From PUPG01 sp031323845 (GTDB lineage Bacteria > Bacteroidota > Bacteroidia > Bacteroidales > UBA7960), in NCBI GenBank assembly GCA_031323845.1, contig JAVIYP010000019.1, positions 1 through 45,641 on the forward strand: a stretch of 45,641 nucleotides of DNA, read 5' to 3'. Positions 15,344 to 23,764 of the stretch are shown piece by piece (the first letter of the stretch is position 1; each line of letters starts with the position of its first letter). The notes under the pieces are model-generated. The model was not told the DNA's origin. It saw only the letters and a program-made list of their open reading frames with translations, and did no database searches. The position numbers and the translations under genes were made by a program.

Positions 15344-16981
15344 ATGGCAAAAGACATAATTTTCAATCTTGAAGCGCGCAACGCATTAAAACGCGGAGTA
15401 GACAAGCTATCAAATGCCGTAAAGGTAACCCTGGGGCCTAAAGGCCGCAACGTGATCATGGACAAAAAATTCGGCGCACCGGCAATTTCCAAGGACGGTG
15501 TTACCGTGGCCAAAGAAATTGAACTCGAAGACGCCGTAGAAAACATGGGTGCACAGTTGGTTAAAGAGGTTGCCAGCAAGACGGCCGATGTGGCCGGCGA
15601 CGGTACCACCACAGCAACCGTTTTGGCCCAGGCCATCATCACCAGCGGACTCAAAAACGTTGCAGCCGGTGCCAACCCGATGGATCTGAAACGCGGTATC
15701 GACAAAGCCGTTGAGAAAGTGATCGGGCACCTTAAGTCACAATCACAGGAAGTTGGCGACAGCATTGAAAAGATTGAGCAGGTGGCCACCATTTCAGCAA
15801 ACAACGACAAAAGCATTGGCAGGCTCATAGCAGAAGCCATGTCGAAGGTGAAAAAAGAAGGTGTAATCACCATCGAGGAAGCCAAAGGCACTGAAACCAG
15901 CGTAAAAGTTGTTGAAGGTATGCAGTTCGACCGCGGCTATATTTCACCTTATTTCGTAACCGACACCGACAAGATGGAAGCGGTGTTCGAAGATCCCTAC
16001 ATCCTGATCTACGATAAGAAGATCAGCACCATGAAAGATTTCCTGCCGATACTGGAGAAGGTGGTTCAAACCGGAAAGCCTTTGGTTATTATTGCCGAGG
16101 ATGTTGACGGTGAAGCGCTTGCCACGCTTGTTGTAAACAAGCTGCGCGGCTCGCTGAAAATTGCCGCCGTTAAGGCGCCGGGATTTGGCGATCGCAGAAA
16201 AGCCATGCTTGAAGACATTGCCATCCTGACCGGCGGAACCGTGATCAGCGAGGAGCAGGGCTACAAACTCGAAAATGCAGACCTGAGCCATTTGGGCAGT
16301 TGCGAGAAAGTCTCCATCGACAAGGACAACACTACCATTGTCAGCGGCAAGGGTGACACGAACAACATCAAGGCGCGCGTTAACCAGATCAGAACACAGA
16401 TGGAGAACACGACCAGCGACTATGACAAGGAGAAGCTCCAGGAGCGCCTTGCCAAGCTTGCCGGTGGTGTGGCTGTTCTTTATGTTGGCGCTGCCAGCGA
16501 AGTGGAAATGAAGGAAAAGAAAGACCGTTGCGACGATGCACTGCACGCCACTCGTGCTGCCGTTGAGGAAGGCATCGTGCCGGGAGGTGGTGTTGCCTAC
16601 ATCCGCGCATTGGCATCACTCGAAGGCTTCAAAGGCGAAAATGCTGATGAAACCACAGGTGCAGCCATTGTACGCAGGGCACTTGAAGAGCCTCTGAGGC
16701 TGATCGTTGAAAACGCAGGAGTGGAAGGTTCCATCATCGTGCAGAAAGTGAAAGAAGGCAAAGAAGACTTCGGATACAACGCTTACTCGGGCACCTTTGA
16801 AAACCTTTACGCTTCAGGTGTTATCGACCCCACCAAGGTTACCCGCGTAGCACTTGAAAACGCCTCTTCCATTGCCGGCATGCTGCTCACTACAGAGTGT
16901 GTACTGGCCGATATCAAAGAGGAAAAACCCGACATGCCTCCAATGAACCCGGGCATGGGCGGTATGGGCGGAATGATGTAA
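15344..16981 (+). CDS. groEL: Chaperonin GroEL
   Basis: This 545-residue chaperonin forms the ATP-driven folding double ring. Readable marks: VTLGPKGRNVIMDKKFGAP, the ATP-binding DGTTTATVLAQAI, the hinge-side GGGVAYIRAL, and the C-terminal Gly-Met tail GMGGMGGMM. Full length and uninterrupted. It is co-transcribed with groES and ends at a strong terminator. Confidence 0.98.
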   Translation: MAKDIIFNLEARNALKRGVDKLSNAVKVTLGPKGRNVIMDKKFGAPAISKDGVTVAKEIELEDAVENMGAQLVKEVASKTADVAGDGTTTATVLAQAIITSGLKNVAAGANPMDLKRGIDKAVEKVIGHLKSQSQEVGDSIEKIEQVATISANNDKSIGRLIAEAMSKVKKEGVITIEEAKGTETSVKVVEGMQFDRGYISPYFVTDTDKMEAVFEDPYILIYDKKISTMKDFLPILEKVVQTGKPLVIIAEDVDGEALATLVVNKLRGSLKIAAVKAPGFGDRRKAMLEDIAILTGGTVISEEQGYKLENADLSHLGSCEKVSIDKDNTTIVSGKGDTNNIKARVNQIRTQMENTTSDYDKEKLQERLAKLAGGVAVLYVGAASEVEMKEKKDRCDDALHATRAAVEEGIVPGGGVAYIRALASLEGFKGENADETTGAAIVRRALEEPLRLIVENAGVEGSIIVQKVKEGKEDFGYNAYSGTFENLYASGVIDPTKVTRVALENASSIAGMLLTTECVLADIKEEKPDMPPMNPGMGGMGGMM

Positions 16982-17005
16982 TCAACCCCCTATATATATA
17001 AGCCG

Positions 17006-17042
17006 GAGCGGTCAGGAAAAATACCTGACCGCTCTTTTTTTT
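17006..17042 (+). terminator. Rho-independent terminator after groEL
   Basis: An 11-bp stem, GAGCGGTCAGG / CCTGACCGCTC with a 7-nt loop, is followed by eight T residues. Confidence 0.93.
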
Positions 17043-17059
17043 CCTTAACTGTTACTGCT

Positions 17060-17497
17060 TTATTCTTCCAGGATGACAATTTTTTCAATCCTGTCGCCCT
17101 GCCGGATGTCGTCTATCACATCCATGCCCTCGACAACCTTGCCAAAACAGGTGTGCTGGCGGTCGAGATGTGCAGTGTTTGCACGGCTGTGGCAAATAAA
17201 GAACTGCGAGCCACCGGTGTTACGGCCCGCATGAGCCATCGACAACACACCCCTGTCGTGATACTGATTGTTGCCGTCCAGCTCACAGTCAATGGCATAC
17301 CCCGGTCCACCCATGCCGGTGCCGTGAGGGCAACCACCCTGAATCACAAAGTCAGGGATTACCCGGTGAAACGTCAACCCATCGTAAAAACCCTTGCGGG
17401 ATAACTCCACAAAATTCTTTACCGTTGCAGGTGCATCTTCTTCATAAAAATGTACCAGCATTGCACCTTTTTCTGTCCTGATCTCAGCCTTTAACAT
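17060..17497 (-). CDS. ppiB: Peptidyl-prolyl cis-trans isomerase (cyclophilin, PpiB type)
   Basis: This 145-residue cytosolic proline isomerase has the cyclophilin core motifs FYDGLTFHRVIPDFVIQGG, then GTGMGGPGY, then GVLSMAHAGRNTGGSQFFIC. The catalytic Arg is in FHRVIP and the substrate-pocket Gln/Phe in GSQFFI. There is no signal peptide, so it is the cytoplasmic form. It is convergent with groEL (79-nt gap containing the terminator) and downstream of a lipoprotein gene on the same strand. Confidence 0.95.
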   Translation of the reverse strand: MLKAEIRTEKGAMLVHFYEEDAPATVKNFVELSRKGFYDGLTFHRVIPDFVIQGGCPHGTGMGGPGYAIDCELDGNNQYHDRGVLSMAHAGRNTGGSQFFICHSRANTAHLDRQHTCFGKVVEGMDVIDDIRQGDRIEKIVILEE

Positions 17498-17522
17498 CGC
17501 ATTAAAATTGTTTATGAATCCT

Positions 17523-17933
17523 TTATTCCAAAAATGTCATTTCAGCCCTCAAGCGGTCAAAATATTCACTGCCCTCCTGTGAAGAAGTAACGGTGTAGTC
17601 CATCACAATGATATTCCCGCTTAACCGGCCGCTGCCTTCAAAAACCAAAAGCCCGTGCGTCTGCTCTGCCACAAGAAGGTCGTTACCGTCCACCTGCGCC
17701 AGAACATCAATGTTGAGGTTGTAGAAGTTGGAGATCACGACATAATCCTCCGTGGCTATGTCCTTGCGTATCCGCACTTCGTAATCATCGCGCGGACTGA
17801 ACGTTTCGAGACTGTACTCCGTCACTTCGTAACGACCGATAAACCTGCTGCGTCCGTCCGAATCGTCGTCGCAGGCGCTAAACGCCATGGCTGTGAGCAG
17901 GACGAGAGCAAATAAACACCTCCGAGTTTTCAT
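17523..17933 (-). CDS. Hypothetical lipoprotein
   Basis: This 136-residue protein has a lipoprotein signal: MKTRRCLFALVLLTAMAFSAC, then acidic DDDSDGRSR directly after the cysteine. The mature part looks beta-rich (RFIGRYEVTEYSLETFSP, LLVFEGSGRLSGNIIVMDYT), like small lipocalin/META-type Bacteroidota lipoproteins, but no named family is recognised. ATG 17933 is chosen because the upstream extension would bury the signal. Acidic residues after the Cys are reminiscent of lipoprotein export signals in Bacteroidota, so surface exposure is possible. Confidence 0.75.
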   Translation of the reverse strand: MKTRRCLFALVLLTAMAFSACDDDSDGRSRFIGRYEVTEYSLETFSPRDDYEVRIRKDIATEDYVVISNFYNLNIDVLAQVDGNDLLVAEQTHGLLVFEGSGRLSGNIIVMDYTVTSSQEGSEYFDRLRAEMTFLE

Positions 17934-18058
17934 GATTGCCTGATTAATAAAGATGGCAGGACATCTTTGAACAAAAATACTCAAATCCTGTAAATTGTTG
18001 CTCATACGGCGAAAAGTATTCAACAAGCAATGCTCCGTAGTGGTTCCCTTTGCCGGGC

Positions 18059-18880
18059 TTAACGGGGTGATCTGCGCGGCACAAAGGAGTCTATGGGATT
18101 TTTTAGTCCGCCGAATTGCCTCAGCTCAAGCCGGACCGATCCTACTTTGAGTCCGGACTCTATGAGCAAGGGTATTTTATTTTCGTCATCCGAGATCCAG
18201 AGTGTCATCGGGTAGGGCTGGTCAAAAATGGCACCCACCTGAACCTGGGGTCTGAACCTCAAAGCGTTGAACGTTCCAAGGCCCGTCCTGATCTGTTCGC
18301 GCCCCTCGAACAGGATGCGTGAAACATAAACGGAGTCGCTCATATGGAAATCCAGGTAAATTGATTCTCCCGGGATCACCGCATCTCTGCTGAACGTGCG
18401 CGCAAAATACAAGGCCGACAGCATGTCCTGCACGAATGGCGGGGTGGGGATGGTGTCGCGATCGCTATAGGCCAGCAGCTTTTCCCGGTCAAAAGTTACA
18501 TCATCTTCACGCCGGTAGCGTCCTTCGCGGATATTTCGCGTAAACCTCAGCGGGGCCAGGCTCTTTTCGTCAACAAATGACCGGTAATGATTTTCCACTT
18601 TATAGAACAGGTTGAAAACTCCGCGTGTTTTGATGATGCATTCGATGATCATAACGTCCTGCCCGTCCTTGCTCAAGACATCAGGTTTGATTTCGAGGCT
18701 TGCATCGCCGGCCGTAATGTTGCCTGTCAGCAGGCTGTGGTAGGCAGCATTGAAGATCAGGCGTTCACCTCTTTGAAAAGCGGTGTTCTCCACTTCACGG
18801 CCGGAGCTGTCCGGATGACCGGCGACGGCGTTAGTGAAGAGGAAGAAGAAGCTAAGCCAAAGAATGCAGGTTTTAAGCAT
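18059..18880 (-). CDS. DUF3108-like exported protein
   Basis: This 273-residue protein has a Sec signal peptide (MLKTCILWLSFFFLFTNAVAG). The mature part starts with FQRGERLIFNAAYHSLLTGN, with GVFNLFYKVENHYRSFVDE further in and PYPMTLWISDDENKIPLLIE near the end. This pattern fits DUF3108 periplasmic proteins of Bacteroidota, whose function is unknown. ATG 18880 gives the clean signal peptide; the frame is open further upstream. It lies 23 nt downstream of leuS on the same strand and may share its transcript. Confidence 0.75.
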   Translation of the reverse strand: MLKTCILWLSFFFLFTNAVAGHPDSSGREVENTAFQRGERLIFNAAYHSLLTGNITAGDASLEIKPDVLSKDGQDVMIIECIIKTRGVFNLFYKVENHYRSFVDEKSLAPLRFTRNIREGRYRREDDVTFDREKLLAYSDRDTIPTPPFVQDMLSALYFARTFSRDAVIPGESIYLDFHMSDSVYVSRILFEGREQIRTGLGTFNALRFRPQVQVGAIFDQPYPMTLWISDDENKIPLLIESGLKVGSVRLELRQFGGLKNPIDSFVPRRSPR

Positions 18881-18903
18881 GTACACAGCAAAAAGCTGTC
18901 GGT

Positions 18904-21666
18904 TTAAATGACAATGTTTACAATTTTTCCCGGAACAACAATCACTTTCCTGGGGGGGTTGCCGGCCAGCCACTTTTGTGCTTCGGGGGCTTTCAGCACC
19001 ATGGTTTCCACCTCCTCTCGCGGGGTGTCCGCAGCCATTTCCATTTTGAAACGTGTTTTCCCGTTGAAAGAAACGGGGTAAGAAACCATATCGTCCACCA
19101 CCAGTGTTTCATCCCAGTCTGGGAAGGATGCAGCGGCAACGCTGTCTTCATGTCCCAGCTGGTGCCAAAGCTCTTCCCCGATATGGGGGGCAAAGGCAGA
19201 TATCATAACTGCCAGGGGCTCCAGCACTTCACGCTTGTTGCACTGCATCTCCGTGAGCTTGTTCACACAAACCATAAAAGCACTTACTGCCGTGTTGAAA
19301 GAGAAGCGCTCAATATCACCACTGACTTTCATTATGGTTTTGTGCAGTATTTTTTTCTCTTCGTAGGAAGCGGGAGCATCTGAAACGACCACCTTATTAT
19401 TTTTGTCGTGATACAGGCGCCACAGCTTCTTAATAAAGCGAAACACGCCCTCAATGCCCTTAGTGTCCCAGGGCTTGGCCTGTTCTATGGGGCCGAGAAA
19501 CATCTCGTAAAGACGCAGGGTGTCGGCGCCATATTTTTCAACGAGGTCGTCGGGGTTGACAACATTGTGGAGCGATTTCGACATTTTTTCGATCTCCCAT
19601 CCGCAATGATATATTCCGTCTTCAAGAATAAATTCGGCATCTTTATATTCTGGATTCCATGTTCTGAAGGCCTCCAGGTCAAGGATGTCGTTTTCAACCA
19701 TGTTGACGTCCACGTGCAAAGGCGTGGTGTCGTAGCCGTCCTTAAGGTTGCAGGACACGAAGGTGTTGGTGCCTTTGACGCGGTACACAAAGTTTGACCG
19801 GCCCTGTATCATGCCCTGGTTAATGAGTTTCTTAAAGGGCTCTTCGTGCGTTACGACCCCAATATCGAACAGAAATTTGTTCCAGAAGCGTGCATAGATC
19901 AGGTGGCCGGTGGCATGTTCGGCGCCGCCCACATAGAGGTCAACGTTTTCCCAGTAGCTGATGGCTTCTTCCGACACCAGCCGCCGGTTGTTGTTCGGGT
20001 CCATATACCTGATATAATAGGCGCTGGAGCCGGCAAAGCCCGGCATGGTGTTGCATTCCAGCGGATAACCCTCCCTGGTGTGCCAGTTCCTGGCCCTCGC
20101 CAGAGGCGGCTCACCGGTTTCGGTGGGCAGGTATTTATCGACGGGGGGCAGTTCCAGGGGCAGCTCCGATTCATCCATGACATAGGGGATGCCGTCTTTG
20201 TAATAGACAGGGAAAGGCTCTCCCCAGTAACGCTGGCGGCTGAAAATGGCATCACGCAGGCGGTAATTCACCCTCTCCTTTCCTATACCATTGGTCTCCA
20301 GCTTGCGGCACACTGCGCTTATGGCGGCAGGCACCTCCATACCGTCGATAAAGCCGGAGTTGACCAGGATGCCTTCTTTGGCGTCGTATGCCTCTTCTGA
20401 CACATCCCCTCCGGTAACCACTTCAATGACGGGAAGGTCAAAGTGCCTGGCAAAGGCATGGTCGCGACTGTCGTGCCCCGGCACAGCCATTATGGCACCG
20501 GTGCCGTATCCGGCAAGCACATAGTCGGCCACATAGATCGGAATCAGTGTTTCTGCGAGAGGATTAACGGCATAGGCGCCGGTAAACTGACCGGAAACCG
20601 TTTTAACCTCTGCCATACGCTCACGCTCCGACTTTTGTGCGGCCGCCCTGACATATTGTTCAACGGCGGGCCGGTATGCCTCGGTGGTGATCTGCGACAC
20701 CAGTTCATGCTCGGGAGCCAGCACCATGAACGTAGCACCAAAAACAGTGTCGGGGCGGGTGGTAAACACTTCTATGGCGGCGGTGCTGTCCTGCACGGGA
20801 AAGAGAATGGTCGCTCCCGTTGAACGGCCGATCCAGTTCCGCTGTATCTCTTTGAGTGAATCGCTCCAGTCTATCTCTTCGAGCCCCTGCAACAGCCGTT
20901 CGGCATAAGCGGTGATGCGCAGAAACCATTGCTGCATCTTTTTCCGTTCTACGGGGTGACCGCCGCGAACCGACAAGCCTTCTTTCACTTCATCATTTGC
21001 AAGCACCGTTCCCAGGGCTGGACACCAGTTCACATAGGTGTCGGACAGATACGCCAGCCGGTAATTCATCAGCACCTGCCTGCGTGTCCTTTCATCCATC
21101 TTAAGCCACTCAACAGCCGTGAAGCTGCCGGTCGTGCTGCACGCTGCATCTACATCCACATTGCCGCTGCGCGCAAAGGTTTCTTCCAGCTCGCTGATGG
21201 GTTCAGCCCTGCCGGTTTTGTTGTTGTAATAATGATGAAATAACTGTATGAAGGTCCATTGCGTCCACTTATAATATGAAGGGTCGCAGGTGCGCACTTC
21301 CCTGCTCCAGTCAAAGCTGAAACCCAGCTTGTCGAGCTGCTCCCTGTACCTTTTTATGTTGTTTTCCGTAGTGATGGCAGGGTGCTGGCCTGTTTGTATG
21401 GCATATTGTTCGGCAGGAAGTCCATAGGCATCGTAACCCATCGGGTGCAGCACGTTAAACCCTCGCTGACGCTTGTAGCGGGCATAAATGTCAGAGCCAA
21501 TGTACCCAAGAGGGTGCCCGACGTGCAAGCCCGCCCCCGAAGGATAAGGAAACATGTCCAGCACATAAAACTTGGGTTTGTCATGGTCAATAAAAACGCG
21601 ATAGGTGTTCTTATCCTGCCACCGGGCCTGCCACTTCTTCTCGACTTCCCTGAAATTGTATTCCAT
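18904..21666 (-). CDS. leuS: Leucyl-tRNA synthetase
   Basis: This 920-residue class I synthetase charges tRNA-Leu. HIGH is present as GLHVGHPLGYIGSDIYARYK and KMSKS as EKMSKSLHNVVNPDDLVEKY. The CP1 editing domain lies between them, with TTRPDTVFGATFMVLAPEH and the deacylation region GYGTGAIMAVPGHDSRDHAF. ATG 21666 (MEYNFREVEKKWQARWQ) is the canonical start; the upstream open frame overlaps the promoter. It is divergent from mutA, and both have -7 elements in the 150-nt gap. Confidence 0.97.
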   Translation of the reverse strand: MEYNFREVEKKWQARWQDKNTYRVFIDHDKPKFYVLDMFPYPSGAGLHVGHPLGYIGSDIYARYKRQRGFNVLHPMGYDAYGLPAEQYAIQTGQHPAITTENNIKRYREQLDKLGFSFDWSREVRTCDPSYYKWTQWTFIQLFHHYYNNKTGRAEPISELEETFARSGNVDVDAACSTTGSFTAVEWLKMDERTRRQVLMNYRLAYLSDTYVNWCPALGTVLANDEVKEGLSVRGGHPVERKKMQQWFLRITAYAERLLQGLEEIDWSDSLKEIQRNWIGRSTGATILFPVQDSTAAIEVFTTRPDTVFGATFMVLAPEHELVSQITTEAYRPAVEQYVRAAAQKSERERMAEVKTVSGQFTGAYAVNPLAETLIPIYVADYVLAGYGTGAIMAVPGHDSRDHAFARHFDLPVIEVVTGGDVSEEAYDAKEGILVNSGFIDGMEVPAAISAVCRKLETNGIGKERVNYRLRDAIFSRQRYWGEPFPVYYKDGIPYVMDESELPLELPPVDKYLPTETGEPPLARARNWHTREGYPLECNTMPGFAGSSAYYIRYMDPNNNRRLVSEEAISYWENVDLYVGGAEHATGHLIYARFWNKFLFDIGVVTHEEPFKKLINQGMIQGRSNFVYRVKGTNTFVSCNLKDGYDTTPLHVDVNMVENDILDLEAFRTWNPEYKDAEFILEDGIYHCGWEIEKMSKSLHNVVNPDDLVEKYGADTLRLYEMFLGPIEQAKPWDTKGIEGVFRFIKKLWRLYHDKNNKVVVSDAPASYEEKKILHKTIMKVSGDIERFSFNTAVSAFMVCVNKLTEMQCNKREVLEPLAVMISAFAPHIGEELWHQLGHEDSVAAASFPDWDETLVVDDMVSYPVSFNGKTRFKMEMAADTPREEVETMVLKAPEAQKWLAGNPPRKVIVVPGKIVNIVI

Positions 21667-21695
21667 AGGTATTGAATGTTTCTGATTCGTGCCTG

Positions 21696-21724
21696 CAAAG
21701 TTAATCAATACAATCAAGTTAAAA
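21696..21724 (-). promoter_or_regulatory. leuS promoter candidate
   Basis: The minus strand has -7 TAACTTTG (complement of 21696-21703), a 17-nt spacer, and TTTT (complement of 21721-21724) in place of TTTG. The ATG is 29 nt downstream of the -7 box. Confidence 0.6.
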
Positions 21725-21764
21725 GCAACGGATTTGGCCGTCTGTTTCAATCGAAAAATGTCTG

Positions 21765-21772
21765 TATCTTTG
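21765..21772 (+). promoter_or_regulatory. -7 element for mutAB
   Basis: TATCTTTG is a perfect TAnnTTTG, 44 nt before the mutA ATG. A TTTC at 21745-21748, 16 nt upstream, may serve as -33. Confidence 0.55.
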
Positions 21773-21816
21773 AGGCCTCATAATGATGCTGCTCCTGCAG
21801 AAAAAACACGTTGCGT

Positions 21817-23697
21817 ATGGACGAAAAAAAGAAACCCCTTTTGTTTGAGGACTTTCCACCGCTTTCCACAAGCGAGTGGGAGGCAAAAATCCACGAGGAC
21901 CTTAAGGGTGCCGATTACGAGAAGCGGTTGGTCTGGAAGACACCGGAGGGCATTGACGTCCGCCCTTACTATCGTTCTGAGGACTTAGAAGCGCTGCCAC
22001 AATCCGGCACGCTGCCCGGCGAACCTCCTTTTGCCCGCGGGAACAGGATAAAAGACAACGACTGGATCATCCGTCAGGATTTTGAAGAAGCCGACCCGGC
22101 CAAAGCCAACGCACTGGCACGGGAGGCCATCATCAAGGGCGTTGAAGCCGTGGGCTTTAACGCAGAACGCATTGATTCAGCGTCGGCTTTGGAAGCGCTG
22201 CTGGAGGGCATAGACCCGGAAAAGACGGCCATACACCTGCTGCATGGCACAAATTACCCCGGCTTGTTCGACCACCTCATCACTGTTGCAGGACAGAAGC
22301 AACTGAAAGGCTCGCTTGGATTCGACCCCCTGGCATACCTGCTTCTTTACGGGAAGTTTCATCAAAGCCGCGACCTTGCGTTTGAAAGGGCCGGAGAGTT
22401 GATTAAAAAGGCCATGGATCATCAGAAACACCTTCATGTGATCAGCATCAGCGGACAACACTACCACAACGCGGGTGCCAGCATGGTACAGGAGCTTGCA
22501 TACAGCATGTCACAGGCTGCTGAATATCTGGCTGCTCTTTCTGATAAAGGCATCGCCGTTTCCGGCATCGCACCGCGCATGCACTTCAGTTTTGCCGTGG
22601 GTTCCAGTTATTTTATGGAGATCGCCAAGCTGCGTGCTGCCCGAATGCTGTGGGCAAGGATCCTGGATGCGTTTATGACTTCAGCTGACGCTAAGGACAA
22701 AGTGAGGACTGCAGAAAGTATTGCTGCCGGCATGTTCATTCACTGTGTTACCTCTGATTGGAACAAAAGCATTTACGATCCTTATGTGAATATGCTCAGG
22801 ACTGCTACAGAAGCTATGTCGGCTGCTATTGGCGGCGCCGACAGCCTGTGCGTGTCAGCGTTTGACGACTGTTTCAGGAAACCCGGTGCATTGGCGCGCC
22901 GCATGGCACGCAACCAGCAGATCATTTTAAAGCATGAAGCCCATTTCAACAAGGTGGCTGATCCTGCTGCCGGTTCTTATTATATTGAAAAGCTTACCGG
23001 CGACCTTGCTGAGGCTGCGTGGGAACTCTTTGTCAGGACCGAAGACGAGGGTGGTTTCATTCGCGCTGCTGAATCGGGTGTCATCCGCGAAAGCATAGAA
23101 GAGAGCTGTCGTAAACGCGATACGGACATTGCCCAGCGGAAGCGTGTCTTTGTTGGCACGAATCAGTATGCCGACACCTCCGAGCGCATGCTGGACAAGA
23201 TAGAGCCCAGGGCGAAACTTACCGATATGTCGGTTCTGCGCCAGTATCGCGGGCCGCAGGCATTTGAAGCCCTGCGCATGGCCGTTGAGAACCACACCCG
23301 CAAAGGCTTTGAAACACCCAAGGTGTTTCTGTTCACCTACGGCAACCTTACCATGCGTAAGGCCAGGGCAAGCTTTTCCGCCAACTTTTTCGGAGTGGCC
23401 GGTTACGAAATCATCGACAACAACGGTTTCACCACTGTTGATGACGGGGTAAAGGCTGCACTGGCTTCAAAGGCGCACATCGTGGTGTTGTGCAGCAGCG
23501 ACGAAGAATACCTGGAAATGGCTTCTGCGGCAAGCATGATCAAAGACAGTGCTCCCGCCACACGGGTTGTGGTGGCAGGCAATCCGAAAGAGATCATTGA
23601 CCGGCTGAACGAAGCCGGGGTAGACCACTACATCCACCTGCGAACCAACACCCTGGAAGCCTTAACCCGTTTTAACGAGCAGCTGGGTGTCCTTTAA
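21817..23697 (+). CDS. mutA: Methylmalonyl-CoA mutase small (beta) subunit
   Basis: This 626-residue non-catalytic partner of MutB has the mutase TIM-barrel pattern (SISGQHYHNAGASMVQELAY; RMHFSFAVGSSYFMEIAKLR; DPAAGSYYIEKLT). The C-terminal flavodoxin-like domain (from about residue 500) lacks the cobalamin-binding DxHxxG found in MutB, as expected for this subunit. ATG 21817 is preferred to the TTG at 21811. The 67-nt gap to mutB indicates an operon. The pair interconverts succinyl-CoA and methylmalonyl-CoA, in Bacteroidota mainly for propionate formation. Confidence 0.95.
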   Translation: MDEKKKPLLFEDFPPLSTSEWEAKIHEDLKGADYEKRLVWKTPEGIDVRPYYRSEDLEALPQSGTLPGEPPFARGNRIKDNDWIIRQDFEEADPAKANALAREAIIKGVEAVGFNAERIDSASALEALLEGIDPEKTAIHLLHGTNYPGLFDHLITVAGQKQLKGSLGFDPLAYLLLYGKFHQSRDLAFERAGELIKKAMDHQKHLHVISISGQHYHNAGASMVQELAYSMSQAAEYLAALSDKGIAVSGIAPRMHFSFAVGSSYFMEIAKLRAARMLWARILDAFMTSADAKDKVRTAESIAAGMFIHCVTSDWNKSIYDPYVNMLRTATEAMSAAIGGADSLCVSAFDDCFRKPGALARRMARNQQIILKHEAHFNKVADPAAGSYYIEKLTGDLAEAAWELFVRTEDEGGFIRAAESGVIRESIEESCRKRDTDIAQRKRVFVGTNQYADTSERMLDKIEPRAKLTDMSVLRQYRGPQAFEALRMAVENHTRKGFETPKVFLFTYGNLTMRKARASFSANFFGVAGYEIIDNNGFTTVDDGVKAALASKAHIVVLCSSDEEYLEMASAASMIKDSAPATRVVVAGNPKEIIDRLNEAGVDHYIHLRTNTLEALTRFNEQLGVL

Positions 23698-23764
23698 ACA
23701 ACGCCGGCACCGGCATCAATCGCTCATACAGAACTACAACAGCATCAAAAAAACATCACAACCT

